Assembly (NCBI RefSeq): GCF_900105715.1
Contig: NZ_FNRY01000001.1
Coordinates: 1,116,001-1,180,000, forward strand
Source: Paramicrobacterium humi
GTDB taxonomy: Bacteria > Actinomycetota > Actinomycetes > Actinomycetales > Microbacteriaceae
Direction: 5' to 3'
DNA length: 64,000 bases
The notes under the pieces are model-generated. The model did not search any database. It had not been told where the DNA came from and worked only from the letters and a program-made list of their open reading frames with translations. The translations under genes were made by a program, and so were the position numbers. Within the stretch, counting starts at the first letter, position 1. The number at the start of each line of letters is the position of its first letter. This document shows positions 45,593-54,795 of the stretch, piece by piece.

Positions 45593-47324
45593 CACCGCAA
45601 CCGTCCGATCGACGGCGCTGCGCCTCGTCAAGGAGCACAGGACGGCCCTCGTCGTCGTTGTCGTGCTGCACACGTTCGCGGCCTTGTTCGGTCTCGTCGG
45701 ACCGTGGCTCATCGGGCGCATCATCGACGCAATGACGAACGGGAACGCGACCGGAACGACCGTCGACATCATGGCGCTCGTGCTCATCGCCGCCGTCGTG
45801 TGCCAGGGTCTCGTGACGCGCTTCGCCCAGTGGCAGGCGATGGTGCTCGGCGAGACGGTGTTCGCCGCGCTGCGTGAGGAGTTCATGCGAATCGTCGGCC
45901 ACCTGCCCCTCTCCACTGTCGAGAGCGCCGGCACGGGGGACCTGCTGGCGCGCACGACGAACGACATCGAGAGCGTGCAGGCGACAGTGCGATTCGGCGT
46001 TCCGCGCATCCTTGTCGCGAGCGTGACGGTGATCCTCACCGTCGTCGCCGCGTTCGTGACGGGCCCGGCGATCGCTCCTGCCCTGTTCATCGGCGTCCCG
46101 CTGCTCGTCGTGACGACCCGCTGGTACTTGCGCCGCTCGGGCCCGGGCTACCAGCGTCAGCTCGCCTCGTATGCGCGTCTCGCCGGCGCCATCAGCGAGA
46201 CCGTGGAGGGAGCGAGGACGATCGACGCGCTCAATCTCGCCGCGGTGCAGCGTTCGAAGATCGACAAGGCCCTGCTCGAGCGCCGTGACGCGGAGCGCTA
46301 CACGCTGGGGCTGCGGACAGTGTGGTTCCCGTCGACGGACATGGCGTTCCTCATCCCCGTCGTCGCTGTCGTCGCGTGGGGCGCCTTCCTGACGACGACG
46401 GGCGTCACGTCGATCGGCGCCGTGACGACGATCGCGCTCTACGCGATGCAGCTGTCCTCACCCGTCGGCGAACTCATCCGCTGGATGGACGAGATCCAGG
46501 TGGGCACGACGGCGCTCTCCCGCATCATCGGCGTCGGCGACGTCCCTCCCGACCGCGAGGCGAGCGACGAGGAGCCCGTCGACGAGCAGCTCATCGCCGA
46601 CGACGTCCGCTACGCGTACCGGTCGGGAGTCGAGGTGCTGCACGGAATCACGCTCGTGCTCGCCGAGGGTGAGCGACTTGCGATCGTGGGGCCGTCCGGC
46701 TCGGGCAAGTCGACACTTGCCCGCATGCTCGCCGGCATCAACGGCCCGACGAGCGGGCACGTCACCGTCGGCGGCGTCGACCTCACGAGCCTTCCCCTCG
46801 AGCGGCTCCGCTCCCACGTCGCCCTCGTGACGCAAGAGCACCATGTGTTCGTCGGAACGCTCGCCGACAACCTGAGGCTCGCCGCACCCCGAGCGGACCG
46901 GGCGGCGCTCGAGAGTGCGCTCGAGGTCGTCGGGGCGCTCGGCTGGGTGCGCGCGATGCCGGCGGGGCTTCGCACGAAGGTGGGCTCGGGCGGAGTCGTC
47001 CTCACTCCCGCTCAGGCGCAGCAGATAGCGCTCGCCCGACTCGTTCTGCTCGATCCGCAGACGCTCATCCTCGACGAAGCGACGTCGCTTCTCGACCCGA
47101 ACGCCGCGCGAGACCTCGAGACCGCCATGAACCGCGTGCTCCATGGCCGCACTGTCGTCGCGATCGCTCACCGCCTGCACACGGCGCACGACGCGGACCG
47201 GATCGCCGTGGTGCAGGACGGCTCGATCGTCGAACTCGGCAGCCACGACGAGCTCGTGACCGCCGGCGGCGAGTACGCGGCGTTGTGGACGTCGTGGCAC
47301 CACGAGGAGAGCGGGCACGCATGA
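45573..47324 (+). CDS. ABC exporter half with intact Walker motifs (heterodimer partner 2)
   Basis: This encodes 583 residues with an N-terminal exporter transmembrane domain. The C-terminal ATPase has an intact Walker A GPSGSGKST, Walker B LILDEAT and H-loop AIAHRL, but its signature is LTPAQAQQIALAR instead of LSGGQ. With partner 1 it would form one working ATP site and one degenerate site, the pattern of asymmetric heterodimeric exporters. It starts inside the end of partner 1. Confidence 0.86.
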   Translation: MLLPIADTATVRSTALRLVKEHRTALVVVVVLHTFAALFGLVGPWLIGRIIDAMTNGNATGTTVDIMALVLIAAVVCQGLVTRFAQWQAMVLGETVFAALREEFMRIVGHLPLSTVESAGTGDLLARTTNDIESVQATVRFGVPRILVASVTVILTVVAAFVTGPAIAPALFIGVPLLVVTTRWYLRRSGPGYQRQLASYARLAGAISETVEGARTIDALNLAAVQRSKIDKALLERRDAERYTLGLRTVWFPSTDMAFLIPVVAVVAWGAFLTTTGVTSIGAVTTIALYAMQLSSPVGELIRWMDEIQVGTTALSRIIGVGDVPPDREASDEEPVDEQLIADDVRYAYRSGVEVLHGITLVLAEGERLAIVGPSGSGKSTLARMLAGINGPTSGHVTVGGVDLTSLPLERLRSHVALVTQEHHVFVGTLADNLRLAAPRADRAALESALEVVGALGWVRAMPAGLRTKVGSGGVVLTPAQAQQIALARLVLLDPQTLILDEATSLLDPNAARDLETAMNRVLHGRTVVAIAHRLHTAHDADRIAVVQDGSIVELGSHDELVTAGGEYAALWTSWHHEESGHA

Positions 47325-47414
47325 GCGGCACTTCCGCCCCGTGCGCAACCCCTATCCCCCGGTTCCGGATGCCGCGTAGCGTGTCGTTACACAAAGGCCA
47401 ACGGGAGGTCCGCC

Positions 47415-47702
47415 ATGTCGGTACGTGACCGCGAGCAGCAGGCGCGGCTCATCTGGGGCTGGGCGCTCGTCGGGTCCGCCGTCGCCTGCACGGGCGCTGT
47501 CGTCGCCGTCGCGGGCGCAGCCGTACGCTACTTGTCCGCGCTCGCCGCGGGACGCGTGAACGACGAACCCGTCGAGGTCGACGCCTCCGCGGCCGAGAAC
47601 TACACGCAAGTGCGCATCTCCGGCGTCACGCGCAAGATGACCCTCGATTCAGCGTCTCCCGTGCCGCCGGAGAATCCGCACGCCCCGCCCGGACACGCGT
47701 AG
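47415..47702 (+). CDS. Small membrane-anchored hypothetical protein
   Basis: This encodes 95 residues. One hydrophobic segment (WGWALVGSAVACTGAVVAVAG, about residues 14-34) suggests a single transmembrane helix, followed by a polar tail. GGGAGG lies upstream of ATG 47415. No family recognised. It follows the exporter by 90 bp. Confidence 0.6.
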   Translation: MSVRDREQQARLIWGWALVGSAVACTGAVVAVAGAAVRYLSALAAGRVNDEPVEVDASAAENYTQVRISGVTRKMTLDSASPVPPENPHAPPGHA

Positions 47703-47793
47703 CGCAGTCAGCATTCGGCGGGCGCCGCGTAGAGCCGAGTCGCCGCGTCGATCGATCCGCTCGCGCCACGGGTTCCGCGTCGCGCCACCGGGT

Positions 47794-47836
47794 CTAGTTT
47801 TGTGTACGAAAAACTGCTAGTTTTGTGTACGAAAAA
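47794..47836 (+). repeat. Two 20-bp direct repeats upstream of the RHH protein
   Basis: CTAGTTTTGTGTACGAAAAA occurs at 47794-47813 and again at 47817-47836, a 23-bp period. Each copy is a partial palindrome around GTAC. The placement just upstream of an RHH gene suggests autoregulatory operators, possibly overlapping the promoter. Confidence 0.7.
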
Positions 47837-47870
47837 GGATCGGCCGTGGCAGGTGCTCCAAGAGGCTGAC

Positions 47871-48164
47871 ATGAACGACAACATCGCGAAGCCGGTGAAC
47901 GGCTCCTATGGTGAAATCGGCGGGGTGGACATCACCGAGGAAGTGATTGCACGCCTCGTGAAGAACGCCGAGGACCAGTTTCCTGGGGCAACGTTTCGCT
48001 CGCCCGGTCGACCGTCTCGAACCGATGAGCCATCACGAGCGATCACCGTGCGTCTGAGCGAGTCCGAGTTGGCAGCAGTCATGGCACGAGCCGAGCGCGA
48101 GCACCGCACCCGCTCAGAGGCAATCCGCGCCGCACTCGCCGAGTGGGCACACGCTGCCGCCTGA
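47871..48164 (+). CDS. Ribbon-helix-helix (CopG-type) antitoxin-like protein
   Basis: This encodes 97 residues. The C-terminal ribbon-helix-helix AITVRLSESELAAVMARAE..RTRSEAIRAALAEW matches antitoxins and CopG-type repressors, and the N-terminal part has VDITEEVIARLV. No toxin gene follows: the next gene is on the opposite strand 88 bp on. ATG 47871 was chosen over the in-frame GTG 47802, which lies inside the repeats. Confidence 0.8.
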   Translation: MNDNIAKPVNGSYGEIGGVDITEEVIARLVKNAEDQFPGATFRSPGRPSRTDEPSRAITVRLSESELAAVMARAEREHRTRSEAIRAALAEWAHAAA

Positions 48165-48252
48165 AAATGCGCGGCCACGCTTGTGTAAATGGGGGCCCTG
48201 CCGCACGAGCGGCCCTCATCATCTTGTGACGCATCAAGAGTGCCCGCCGCCG

Positions 48253-50166
48253 CTAAAGGAACCATCGCGGCGCCGGGCCCTCATCGAGCGACTGTTCGCA
48301 GGCGAGAAGCAGCACGCCAACGCTCCACGCGTGCGAGAGGGTGAGCAGCATTCCCTTCGGCTGGAAGCAGTACGTCTGGTAGAAGCGCTCGCTCACCATG
48401 CCGCGGTACGCGTTGAAGTCGCCGTCGCAGCGGGCGATGAACTGCCGAAAGCACGCGAGCGTCTCGTCGGCGCGCTCCGCATAGTGCGGATCGCCGAGCG
48501 CTGCCGACAGCATCCGCAGCTCGCGCGTGCAGATGAGCCCGTACGCGTGCAGGTGCTGGTTCGACGGAGACGCCTGGTCAGCGCCTCGGGAGGCGAACTG
48601 GTAGACGCCGAGCAGGGTTCGCGGGTCGAAGTCAACGTTGTAGCTGTAGCGGAAGGTCAGCATCCAGTCGGCGGCGCGGCGCGCGAGATCGAGCCAGCGG
48701 TCGGCGCCCGTCGCCTCGAACAGCGCCAGGTACGCCATGACGGCGGCGTAGCCGTCCTCCGAGGTGGGCGCGAGGTCGACATCCTCGGGGGCGCCGTGGA
48801 TGAACTCGCTGTCGACGAAGCGGGCGTAGTACTCCCCCGCCTGCTCTGCGGCGGGCAGGCAGCGCTCGTCCCAGTCGCGCGCCGCGACGAGCGCCGGGAT
48901 CCAGGTGAGCGCCGAAGCGCCCTCCCACGACAGCACTTCGCCCGTCGTCGCGTCGTGCACGGCCCCCAGGTTGCCGTCGGGTCGCTGTCGGCGCAGCATC
49001 GCGTCGAGGTTCGAGCGTGCGGCATCCGCCCAGCCCGCGTGCTCGGGCTCGAGAGCGAGCGCCCGCACGAGAAACAGCGTCGCCTCCCCGAGCGTTCGAG
49101 CGTGCAGCCCGTTCGGAATGGGCGTCCAGCTCGTCGACCAGCCCGAGTCTCGGTACCAGACGCCCCAGAAGGTGCCGGAGGGCGAGAGGTTCGCGGCGAC
49201 GAAGTCGAGCACCCGTCTGGCGGCATCCGCGTGCTTGGCGTTCCCCGTGCGGAGCCCGTGCCGTAGGAGCGCGTACGCCCACGGGATGCCGCTGATCCAG
49301 CCGACGTGCATCGCCTGCCGGTCGACGCTGAGGCCGTCGCGGCCCGTGACTCCGCGATCGAATCCCACGGTCTCGAGCAGCACGCCCGGATCGGGGTCGT
49401 AGTGCCAGTCGTGCAGCCCCTCGGCGGCGAGCTCCGCCGCCGTCGGGACGTCGACCCACGGGCGAAGCGGCGCGGTCGGGACGGATTCGGCGTGCAGCGT
49501 CCGCAGCGTGGGCGCGTAGGAGTGCCGATCGGCTTCGAGCGCGAACACGCGCACCGTGAGCTCCACGGCGGTTCCGGGCTCGAAGGTGAACGTCTCGCTC
49601 TCGGGGTCGCGCGGACGCTCGTCGCCGTAGTAGGTGACGGGCGACTCGCGGAACGGGAACCGCACGTGGATGCGCGCCGTTCCCGTCGCGGCGTCGTGGG
49701 CGAAGCCGACTCCCGTGAGACCGAGCGGCGACCGCTCGTCGGCGGCGAGGGCCAGGCCCGCGGCCCCGGGGTCGGGCCACGCGAACACGGCCGGCGTCGC
49801 GGCCCGGTCGGCGCGAAACTCCCACGCGCTGCTGACGAGCAGCTCGGCGTCGGCGGCCGAGTCGGCGCCGATCTCGAAGCGGGGAAACGCGCGCGTGTTC
49901 GCGGCGGGCCGGTTCTCGCCGTAGAACGCGCCGGGAATGAGCCACCACGGATCAGTCGAGGCGCCGAGAGCGCACGACACGCGAACGGATGCCGCGGCAG
50001 CCGTGTCTCCCGTGTGGCGCAGCCGCACGAGCACGCGCCACCCGGACCCCGCCTCGGCGCCCTGCCACACGGTCTCCACGTCGAACCGCTCTGTCAGCAC
50101 CCGGTCGGCCGCGTCGACGACCGTCACCTCAAGCGGCGGGCGGTCGGTCGCGGCGGTCGCGGTCAC
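48253..50166 (-). CDS. Six-hairpin (alpha/alpha-barrel) glycosidase-like protein
   Basis: This encodes 637 residues. The N-terminal ~230 residues look like a beta-sandwich; the rest resembles an (alpha/alpha)6 barrel with repeated helical hairpins, such as WAYALLRHGLRTGNAKHADAARRV, GWADAARSNLDAMLRRQRPDGNLGA and LTWIPALVAARDWD. This fold is shared by glycoside hydrolases and lyases; I cannot name the family or substrate. GTG 50166 overlaps the GH38 stop by 4 bases (GTGA). It is the last gene of the ROK operon. Confidence 0.7.
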   Translation of the reverse strand: MTATAATDRPPLEVTVVDAADRVLTERFDVETVWQGAEAGSGWRVLVRLRHTGDTAAAASVRVSCALGASTDPWWLIPGAFYGENRPAANTRAFPRFEIGADSAADAELLVSSAWEFRADRAATPAVFAWPDPGAAGLALAADERSPLGLTGVGFAHDAATGTARIHVRFPFRESPVTYYGDERPRDPESETFTFEPGTAVELTVRVFALEADRHSYAPTLRTLHAESVPTAPLRPWVDVPTAAELAAEGLHDWHYDPDPGVLLETVGFDRGVTGRDGLSVDRQAMHVGWISGIPWAYALLRHGLRTGNAKHADAARRVLDFVAANLSPSGTFWGVWYRDSGWSTSWTPIPNGLHARTLGEATLFLVRALALEPEHAGWADAARSNLDAMLRRQRPDGNLGAVHDATTGEVLSWEGASALTWIPALVAARDWDERCLPAAEQAGEYYARFVDSEFIHGAPEDVDLAPTSEDGYAAVMAYLALFEATGADRWLDLARRAADWMLTFRYSYNVDFDPRTLLGVYQFASRGADQASPSNQHLHAYGLICTRELRMLSAALGDPHYAERADETLACFRQFIARCDGDFNAYRGMVSERFYQTYCFQPKGMLLTLSHAWSVGVLLLACEQSLDEGPAPRWFL

Positions 50167-52877
50167 GGCCGGTCGTGTCCCTCGTTCGAGCTCGCGCGGA
50201 AGTGCGCGTTGCTGAGGTCCTCGCTACCCGTGCGCGGCTTCGGAGAGACGCTGTCTGTCGTGCCAGACTCCGGCGCCTCGAAGCGGCTCACGGTCACGGG
50301 CGACCCCTCGATGGGCCACTCGACGAGATCGACGGTGGTCACCTCCGCGTCGGGGTCGCGGGGGATGCGGAACGTGCGCACCTGGCTCGGCCCGAAGTCC
50401 GCGTCGATGACGCGGCCGACGAGCGGGAGCTCGATGCTGCAGCGTGCGCTCTCGCCGCGGGTCTCGACCGCCCGCACGATGAGATCGGCGCCGCCGGCGG
50501 CATCCGTCTCGTCTTCGCTTCCCTTGACGGCGGTGACCATGACGGCCCCGCCGGTATCGGAGGCGAATGAATGCTCGGCGGGAAGCACGCCGCCGTGCGA
50601 GGACTCGAGCATGGCGCGAACGGGCGACTCGAGAAGGGCCGCGCGCCTGGCCGGGTCGACGTCGCGCCAGTCGCCGCCGTGCGGGACGAGCTCGTAGCTG
50701 AAGCGCTGGATGCCCTGATCCTGGAAGCTGTATACGCCGTCGGGGTCGAGCAGCCGCGGGTCGTGCCACGCGTAGACGGGGCTGCGCGCGGCGGTGATGC
50801 CGATGCTCGGCTGCCCGCCCTCCTCGGCCGGGGAAGAGTCGAACGCGTGCTTGTGCGCGGCGACGACGGTGAGGCCGGCCGGGCGACCGTCGACGCTGCC
50901 GCTGAGGTCGACCCAGGACTGCGCGGGCTCCTCGGCACCGTCCGTGGGGCGCTCGAGGTGGCCGTAGGGGATGCCGAACGTCGTGCGGGGATCGCTCACC
51001 GCGACGGGGAACCGCAGCTTGAGCAAGTGGGCCTCCTCACGCCAGTCGAGCGTGACCTCCACGCGCAGCACCGCCTGGTCGTGGTCGAGGATGAGCTCCT
51101 CGCTGAGCGTCGAGGCTCCCCACGCGCGCTCGACGCGCACGCGGGAGCGGAGCGGCCCGGTCTCGCGCACGACGATGCGCGACAGCGGCATGGGATCGCC
51201 GGGCCACGCGTACGAGATCACGCGGTGCCCCCACGTGTCGGTCGGGTCCTCGCACACCTGCGTGTGGCTCGCGGCATCCGTTCCCGCCATCACGTCGACG
51301 CCCGTCGCCTTGTCCAGATACGAGCGGATCCAGCCGGTCCGCGGGTCGAGCTCGATGCGCACCAGGTCGTTCTCGATGACGTGCTCGTCGACACGCAGGC
51401 TCGTGGATTCGAGCGCCCCGTGCGGGGCCGGTCCCGGCCGCATCCGGTACAGCCGGTAGCCGAGCGCCGGCACGTCGGCGCGGAACGCGAGGGCTCCCCT
51501 GCTCGTGTCGCTCGTCGTCGCGACGGACTGCATGTGCTGCACGAGAACGGGGGAGCCGGCGGCATCCACAACGTGCACTCCCCCGCGCAGCGAACCGTAG
51601 TTGAGCACGACGTCCGCCGTGACGGGCCACGGGTGCTGGTTGAACACGAGAACCGGCTGCGTGCCGTCCTCGAACGGCACGTCGACTTGCCGGGCGATCG
51701 TGTTGTGCGCTCGCACGATGATGCGCTTCGCGATCGAGGTGGCCTCGCCGAGCTGGTCGCGCGCGTCGTCGTAGGCGGGCTCGATGGCCGAGCCGGGCAG
51801 CACGTCGTGGAACTGGTTGAAGAGCACTTGCTTCCACGCCGTCTCGAGCTCTTCTCTCGGGTATCGGATGCCGTCACGCAACGCTGTGACGGCGGCCCAG
51901 CGTTCCGCGTTCAACACGGCGTGCTGGGCGCGACGCTGCCACGCCTTGATGCCCGAGTGGGCGGAGTAGCAGCCCGGCGCGTGATGCTGCAGGTCGTCGC
52001 GGCGCACGCCGAGGGCGTCGAGGAACGCCTCGCCCCGGCCGAGCATCTCGTCGAAGTACTCACGGGGAGAGGCCATGATCATCCTTCCGAACGAGCCCAT
52101 CCGGTCGTAGCGGTGGATCGACTCGATGTTCGCCTTCGTCGGGCCGCCGCCGTGGTTTCCCACACCATAGAAGATCATGGCGTCGCCGAGGGACTTGTCG
52201 AAGTTTCCGAGGGCCTTGTCGACCTGGCCGTCGACCGAGCCGGGCGGGCTGCCGTACTCGAACGGGATGCGGTAGCCGAGCACGCGGCTGCCGTCGGGAG
52301 CCTCCCACCAGAAGAGGCTGTCGTCGAAGTCGCTCTCGTGCGGGCCGGGGCGCATGAACGTGTACGCGTCCATGCCGTGGCCGCGGAGGATCTGCGGAAG
52401 CATGACGTTGTGCCCGAACGGGTCGACATTCATGCCGACGGTCGCCGTGCGACCAAAACGGGACTGCAGGTACCGCTGACCGTAGAGGCCCTGGCGGGCG
52501 AAGCTCTCCCCCATCGGCATGTTGCAGTCGGGCTCGACCCACCAGCCGCCCACGTTCACCCAGCGCCCCTCGGCCTCACGCTGCCGGATGCGCTCGAACA
52601 GCTCGGGATCGGATTCCTCGACCCAGCTGAGCAGCACCATCTGGTCGCACGTGAAGATGAAGTCGGGGTACTCGTCCATGCGCTGGATCGCCGACCAGAA
52701 GGTGGCGCGGGCTTCCTGGTAGCCCTCTTGCCAGGGCCAGAGCCACACCGGGTCGAGGTGAGCGTTGCCGATCATGTAGAGGGTGCGATCCGGGGTCGCG
52801 CGCGGGCGTTCGCCTCGCGGCAGATCGGCGGGCTGGTCTCCGGCGGGTGCGTTCGCGACGGGGGCCTTTCGGGTCAT
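50163..52877 (-). CDS. GH38 alpha-mannosidase
   Basis: This encodes 904 residues. Zinc-binding IGNAHLDPVWLWPW near residue 37 and the catalytic nucleophile region NVDPFGHNVMLPQIL near 150 are canonical GH38, followed by the large beta-sandwich C-terminal domain. It should hydrolyse alpha-linked mannose from imported oligosaccharides in the cytosol, as there is no signal peptide. AAGGAGA precedes ATG 52877, and the start overlaps the SIS-gene stop by 4 bases. Confidence 0.9.
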   Translation of the reverse strand: MTRKAPVANAPAGDQPADLPRGERPRATPDRTLYMIGNAHLDPVWLWPWQEGYQEARATFWSAIQRMDEYPDFIFTCDQMVLLSWVEESDPELFERIRQREAEGRWVNVGGWWVEPDCNMPMGESFARQGLYGQRYLQSRFGRTATVGMNVDPFGHNVMLPQILRGHGMDAYTFMRPGPHESDFDDSLFWWEAPDGSRVLGYRIPFEYGSPPGSVDGQVDKALGNFDKSLGDAMIFYGVGNHGGGPTKANIESIHRYDRMGSFGRMIMASPREYFDEMLGRGEAFLDALGVRRDDLQHHAPGCYSAHSGIKAWQRRAQHAVLNAERWAAVTALRDGIRYPREELETAWKQVLFNQFHDVLPGSAIEPAYDDARDQLGEATSIAKRIIVRAHNTIARQVDVPFEDGTQPVLVFNQHPWPVTADVVLNYGSLRGGVHVVDAAGSPVLVQHMQSVATTSDTSRGALAFRADVPALGYRLYRMRPGPAPHGALESTSLRVDEHVIENDLVRIELDPRTGWIRSYLDKATGVDVMAGTDAASHTQVCEDPTDTWGHRVISYAWPGDPMPLSRIVVRETGPLRSRVRVERAWGASTLSEELILDHDQAVLRVEVTLDWREEAHLLKLRFPVAVSDPRTTFGIPYGHLERPTDGAEEPAQSWVDLSGSVDGRPAGLTVVAAHKHAFDSSPAEEGGQPSIGITAARSPVYAWHDPRLLDPDGVYSFQDQGIQRFSYELVPHGGDWRDVDPARRAALLESPVRAMLESSHGGVLPAEHSFASDTGGAVMVTAVKGSEDETDAAGGADLIVRAVETRGESARCSIELPLVGRVIDADFGPSQVRTFRIPRDPDAEVTTVDLVEWPIEGSPVTVSRFEAPESGTTDSVSPKPRTGSEDLSNAHFRASSNEGHDRP

Positions 52878-53455
52878 TCTCTCTCTCCTTCGCCGGCAGC
52901 CCAGCTGTCGACGAGCTCGGATATCAGGTGCAGCATGAGCGTGTGCATCTCTTGGATGCGCGCGGTGATCTGCGAGGGCACGATGAGGGAATAGTCGGCG
53001 AATTCGCGCGCGGCACCGCCGTCGCCACCGCCGAACAGCACCGTCGTCGCGCCGTTCTGCTTCGCGCGTTGCAGACCGCTCACGACGTTGGGCGAGGAGC
53101 CGCTCGTCGTGAATCCGGCCACCATGTCGCCGGGGCGTGCGAGGGCTTCGACCTGGCGGGCGAAGACATCGTCGTAGGAGTAGTCGTTCGCGATGCAGGT
53201 CATCACCGTGGGGTCGGTGCTCAGGGTGACGGCCCCGAGCGGACGGCGGTCGCGCTTGTAGTGGCCGATGATCTCGCCCGAGAAGTGCTGGGCGTCGGCG
53301 GCGCTTCCGCCGTTGCCGAACGTGTAGAGGCGGTGGTCGGCGGCGTACGCGCGGCACAGCGCTTCGCCGACCCGGCGGACGGTCGGCAGCAGCGCGGTCA
53401 TGCCGGTCGCGGTGTTGACGTGCGTGTCGAGCTGATCGCGCATCCAGTCAGACAT
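52874..53455 (-). CDS. SIS-domain sugar phosphate-binding protein (GmhA/DiaA-like)
   Basis: This encodes 193 residues. The SIS fold signature YTFGNGGSAADAQHF and FTTSGSSPNVV bind sugar phosphates. GmhA-like enzymes isomerise sedoheptulose phosphate, but in this mannosidase operon the role is more likely sugar-phosphate isomerisation or sensing linked to the ROK kinase. It overlaps the ROK stop by 8 nt and the GH38 start by 4 nt. Confidence 0.8.
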   Translation of the reverse strand: MSDWMRDQLDTHVNTATGMTALLPTVRRVGEALCRAYAADHRLYTFGNGGSAADAQHFSGEIIGHYKRDRRPLGAVTLSTDPTVMTCIANDYSYDDVFARQVEALARPGDMVAGFTTSGSSPNVVSGLQRAKQNGATTVLFGGGDGGAAREFADYSLIVPSQITARIQEMHTLMLHLISELVDSWAAGEGERE

Positions 53456-54446
53456 GGGCGACCTCCTCCGCGCCCGGTGCTTCTCCAGCTCCCGGGACGC
53501 TCTCGAGGGCGACGGCGCCCGCGCCGACGACGCCTACCGCGTCACCGAGTTGCGCGAGTTCGATTCTCACCGCGGCCGCCGCGGGAGGCATCGCCTCACG
53601 GAGCACGGCCTCGCGGATCGGATCGATGAAGGCGGAGCCGGCGCGGGTCACTCCCCCGCCGAGAACGACGAGTTCCGGCTCCAGGATGTTCACGAGGTCC
53701 GTCACCGCGATGCCGAGCATGTGCGTTGTCTCCGCCCAGATCTGCCGGGCGAGCGGGTCTCCCGCGTGCGCCGCCGCCGACACGTCTTCGGCCCGGATCG
53801 TGGGCAGGTCCGCGAGCGCGGAGTCGCCGCCGCGCTCGTCGACGGCTTCGCGCGCTCGTTCGGCGATCGACGTGCCCGACGCATAGGCCTCAAGGCAGCC
53901 GAGACGCCCGCATTTGCACAGCCGCCCGTTGGAGCGCACGAGGATGTGACCGTACTCTCCGCCGTTGTTCGCAGCTCCCCGGTGCAGTGCGCCTCCCACG
54001 ATCGCTCCCCCGCCGATTCCCGTCGAGACCGTGAGGTACAGCATTGTCGATGCGCCTCGTCCGCGGCCGAAGCGGAACTCGCCGAGAGCGGATGATGTGG
54101 CATCGTTCTCAAGCACGGCTGGAGCATTGAATCGCTCGTGTGCGAGCGCCGAGATCGGCACGTGATCCCAGCCGGGGAGGTGCAGTGGGCTGAGCAGGAC
54201 ACCCCTCTTCGCGTCGAGCGGGCCGCCGCAGGAGATGCCGACGGCGTCGACGGGACCGAGGCCCGCCGCGACGATAGAGCGCTCTCCGAGCGCGAAAAGC
54301 CGGGAAATGACGGAGTCCGGTCCCTCCTCGCGACGTGTCGGCTCCACGAGCATGCCGTGAGTCTCCCCGTCGGACGTGACGACGGCGGTGGCGAGTTTGG
54401 TGCCCCCGATGTCGAGCGCGAGCACGCGTCGTCGCTCTGTCGTCAT
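53448..54446 (-). CDS. ROK-family sugar kinase
   Basis: This encodes 332 residues. The ATP-binding ALDIGGTKLATAVV is at the N-terminus, and the ROK zinc motif CKCGRLGCLEAYASG is near residues 178-192, with the catalytic region VLENDATSSALGEF. No helix-turn-helix is present, so it is a kinase rather than a ROK repressor; mannose, glucose, GlcNAc or ManNAc are plausible substrates. GGGGGAGC precedes ATG 54446. Start of a four-gene operon under a LacI operator. Confidence 0.87.
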   Translation of the reverse strand: MTTERRRVLALDIGGTKLATAVVTSDGETHGMLVEPTRREEGPDSVISRLFALGERSIVAAGLGPVDAVGISCGGPLDAKRGVLLSPLHLPGWDHVPISALAHERFNAPAVLENDATSSALGEFRFGRGRGASTMLYLTVSTGIGGGAIVGGALHRGAANNGGEYGHILVRSNGRLCKCGRLGCLEAYASGTSIAERAREAVDERGGDSALADLPTIRAEDVSAAAHAGDPLARQIWAETTHMLGIAVTDLVNILEPELVVLGGGVTRAGSAFIDPIREAVLREAMPPAAAAVRIELAQLGDAVGVVGAGAVALESVPGAGEAPGAEEVAHV

Positions 54447-54470
54447 TGCTCCCCCTTGAGGTGACATTTC

Positions 54471-54484
54471 TGGGATCGTTCCCA
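54471..54484. promoter_or_regulatory. LacI-type operator upstream of the ROK operon
   Basis: TGGGATCGTTCCCA is a nearly perfect CG-centred palindrome, 24 bp upstream of ATG 54446, with the same pattern as the sites at 32646, 36115 and 41179. Confidence 0.8.
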
Positions 54485-54557
54485 CGTCAGTCTAGGGTGT
54501 GCTTTGCGGGCGGGTCAACCAAGACGTGGGCGCTCGTGTTCCGGCCGCTGGTCCGGT

Positions 54558-54785
54558 TCAGTCCAGGAGAAGGCGCTCGACAGGTTGTCCGGTCACGTCT
54601 GCGATCAGCTCGAAGTCCTTATCGACGTGGAGCACGGTCAGTCCAGCGGCCTCGGCTGTCGCAGCGATGAGCAGGTCGCCCACAGAGGGAGCCCGATGGT
54701 GGCCCTTCGCGACGAGCAATGCCTGTACCTCGAGCGCGCGCGCCTCCCCCGCTGGCGTCAGATCGACGTGTTCCCTGGATGTCGA
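54558..54785 (-). pseudogene. C-terminal remnant of a VapC-type PIN-domain toxin
   Basis: About 75 residues with family resemblance end at the stop codon 54558: [32 protein letters not shown] and the terminal QPVERLLLD, typical of the C-terminal half of a PIN-domain ribonuclease with the conserved Asp residues. The N-terminal half is missing and the same frame further upstream overlaps the double-MBL gene in another frame. No VapB partner is present here. Confidence 0.7.
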
Positions 54786-54795
54786 GGATTTCGAA

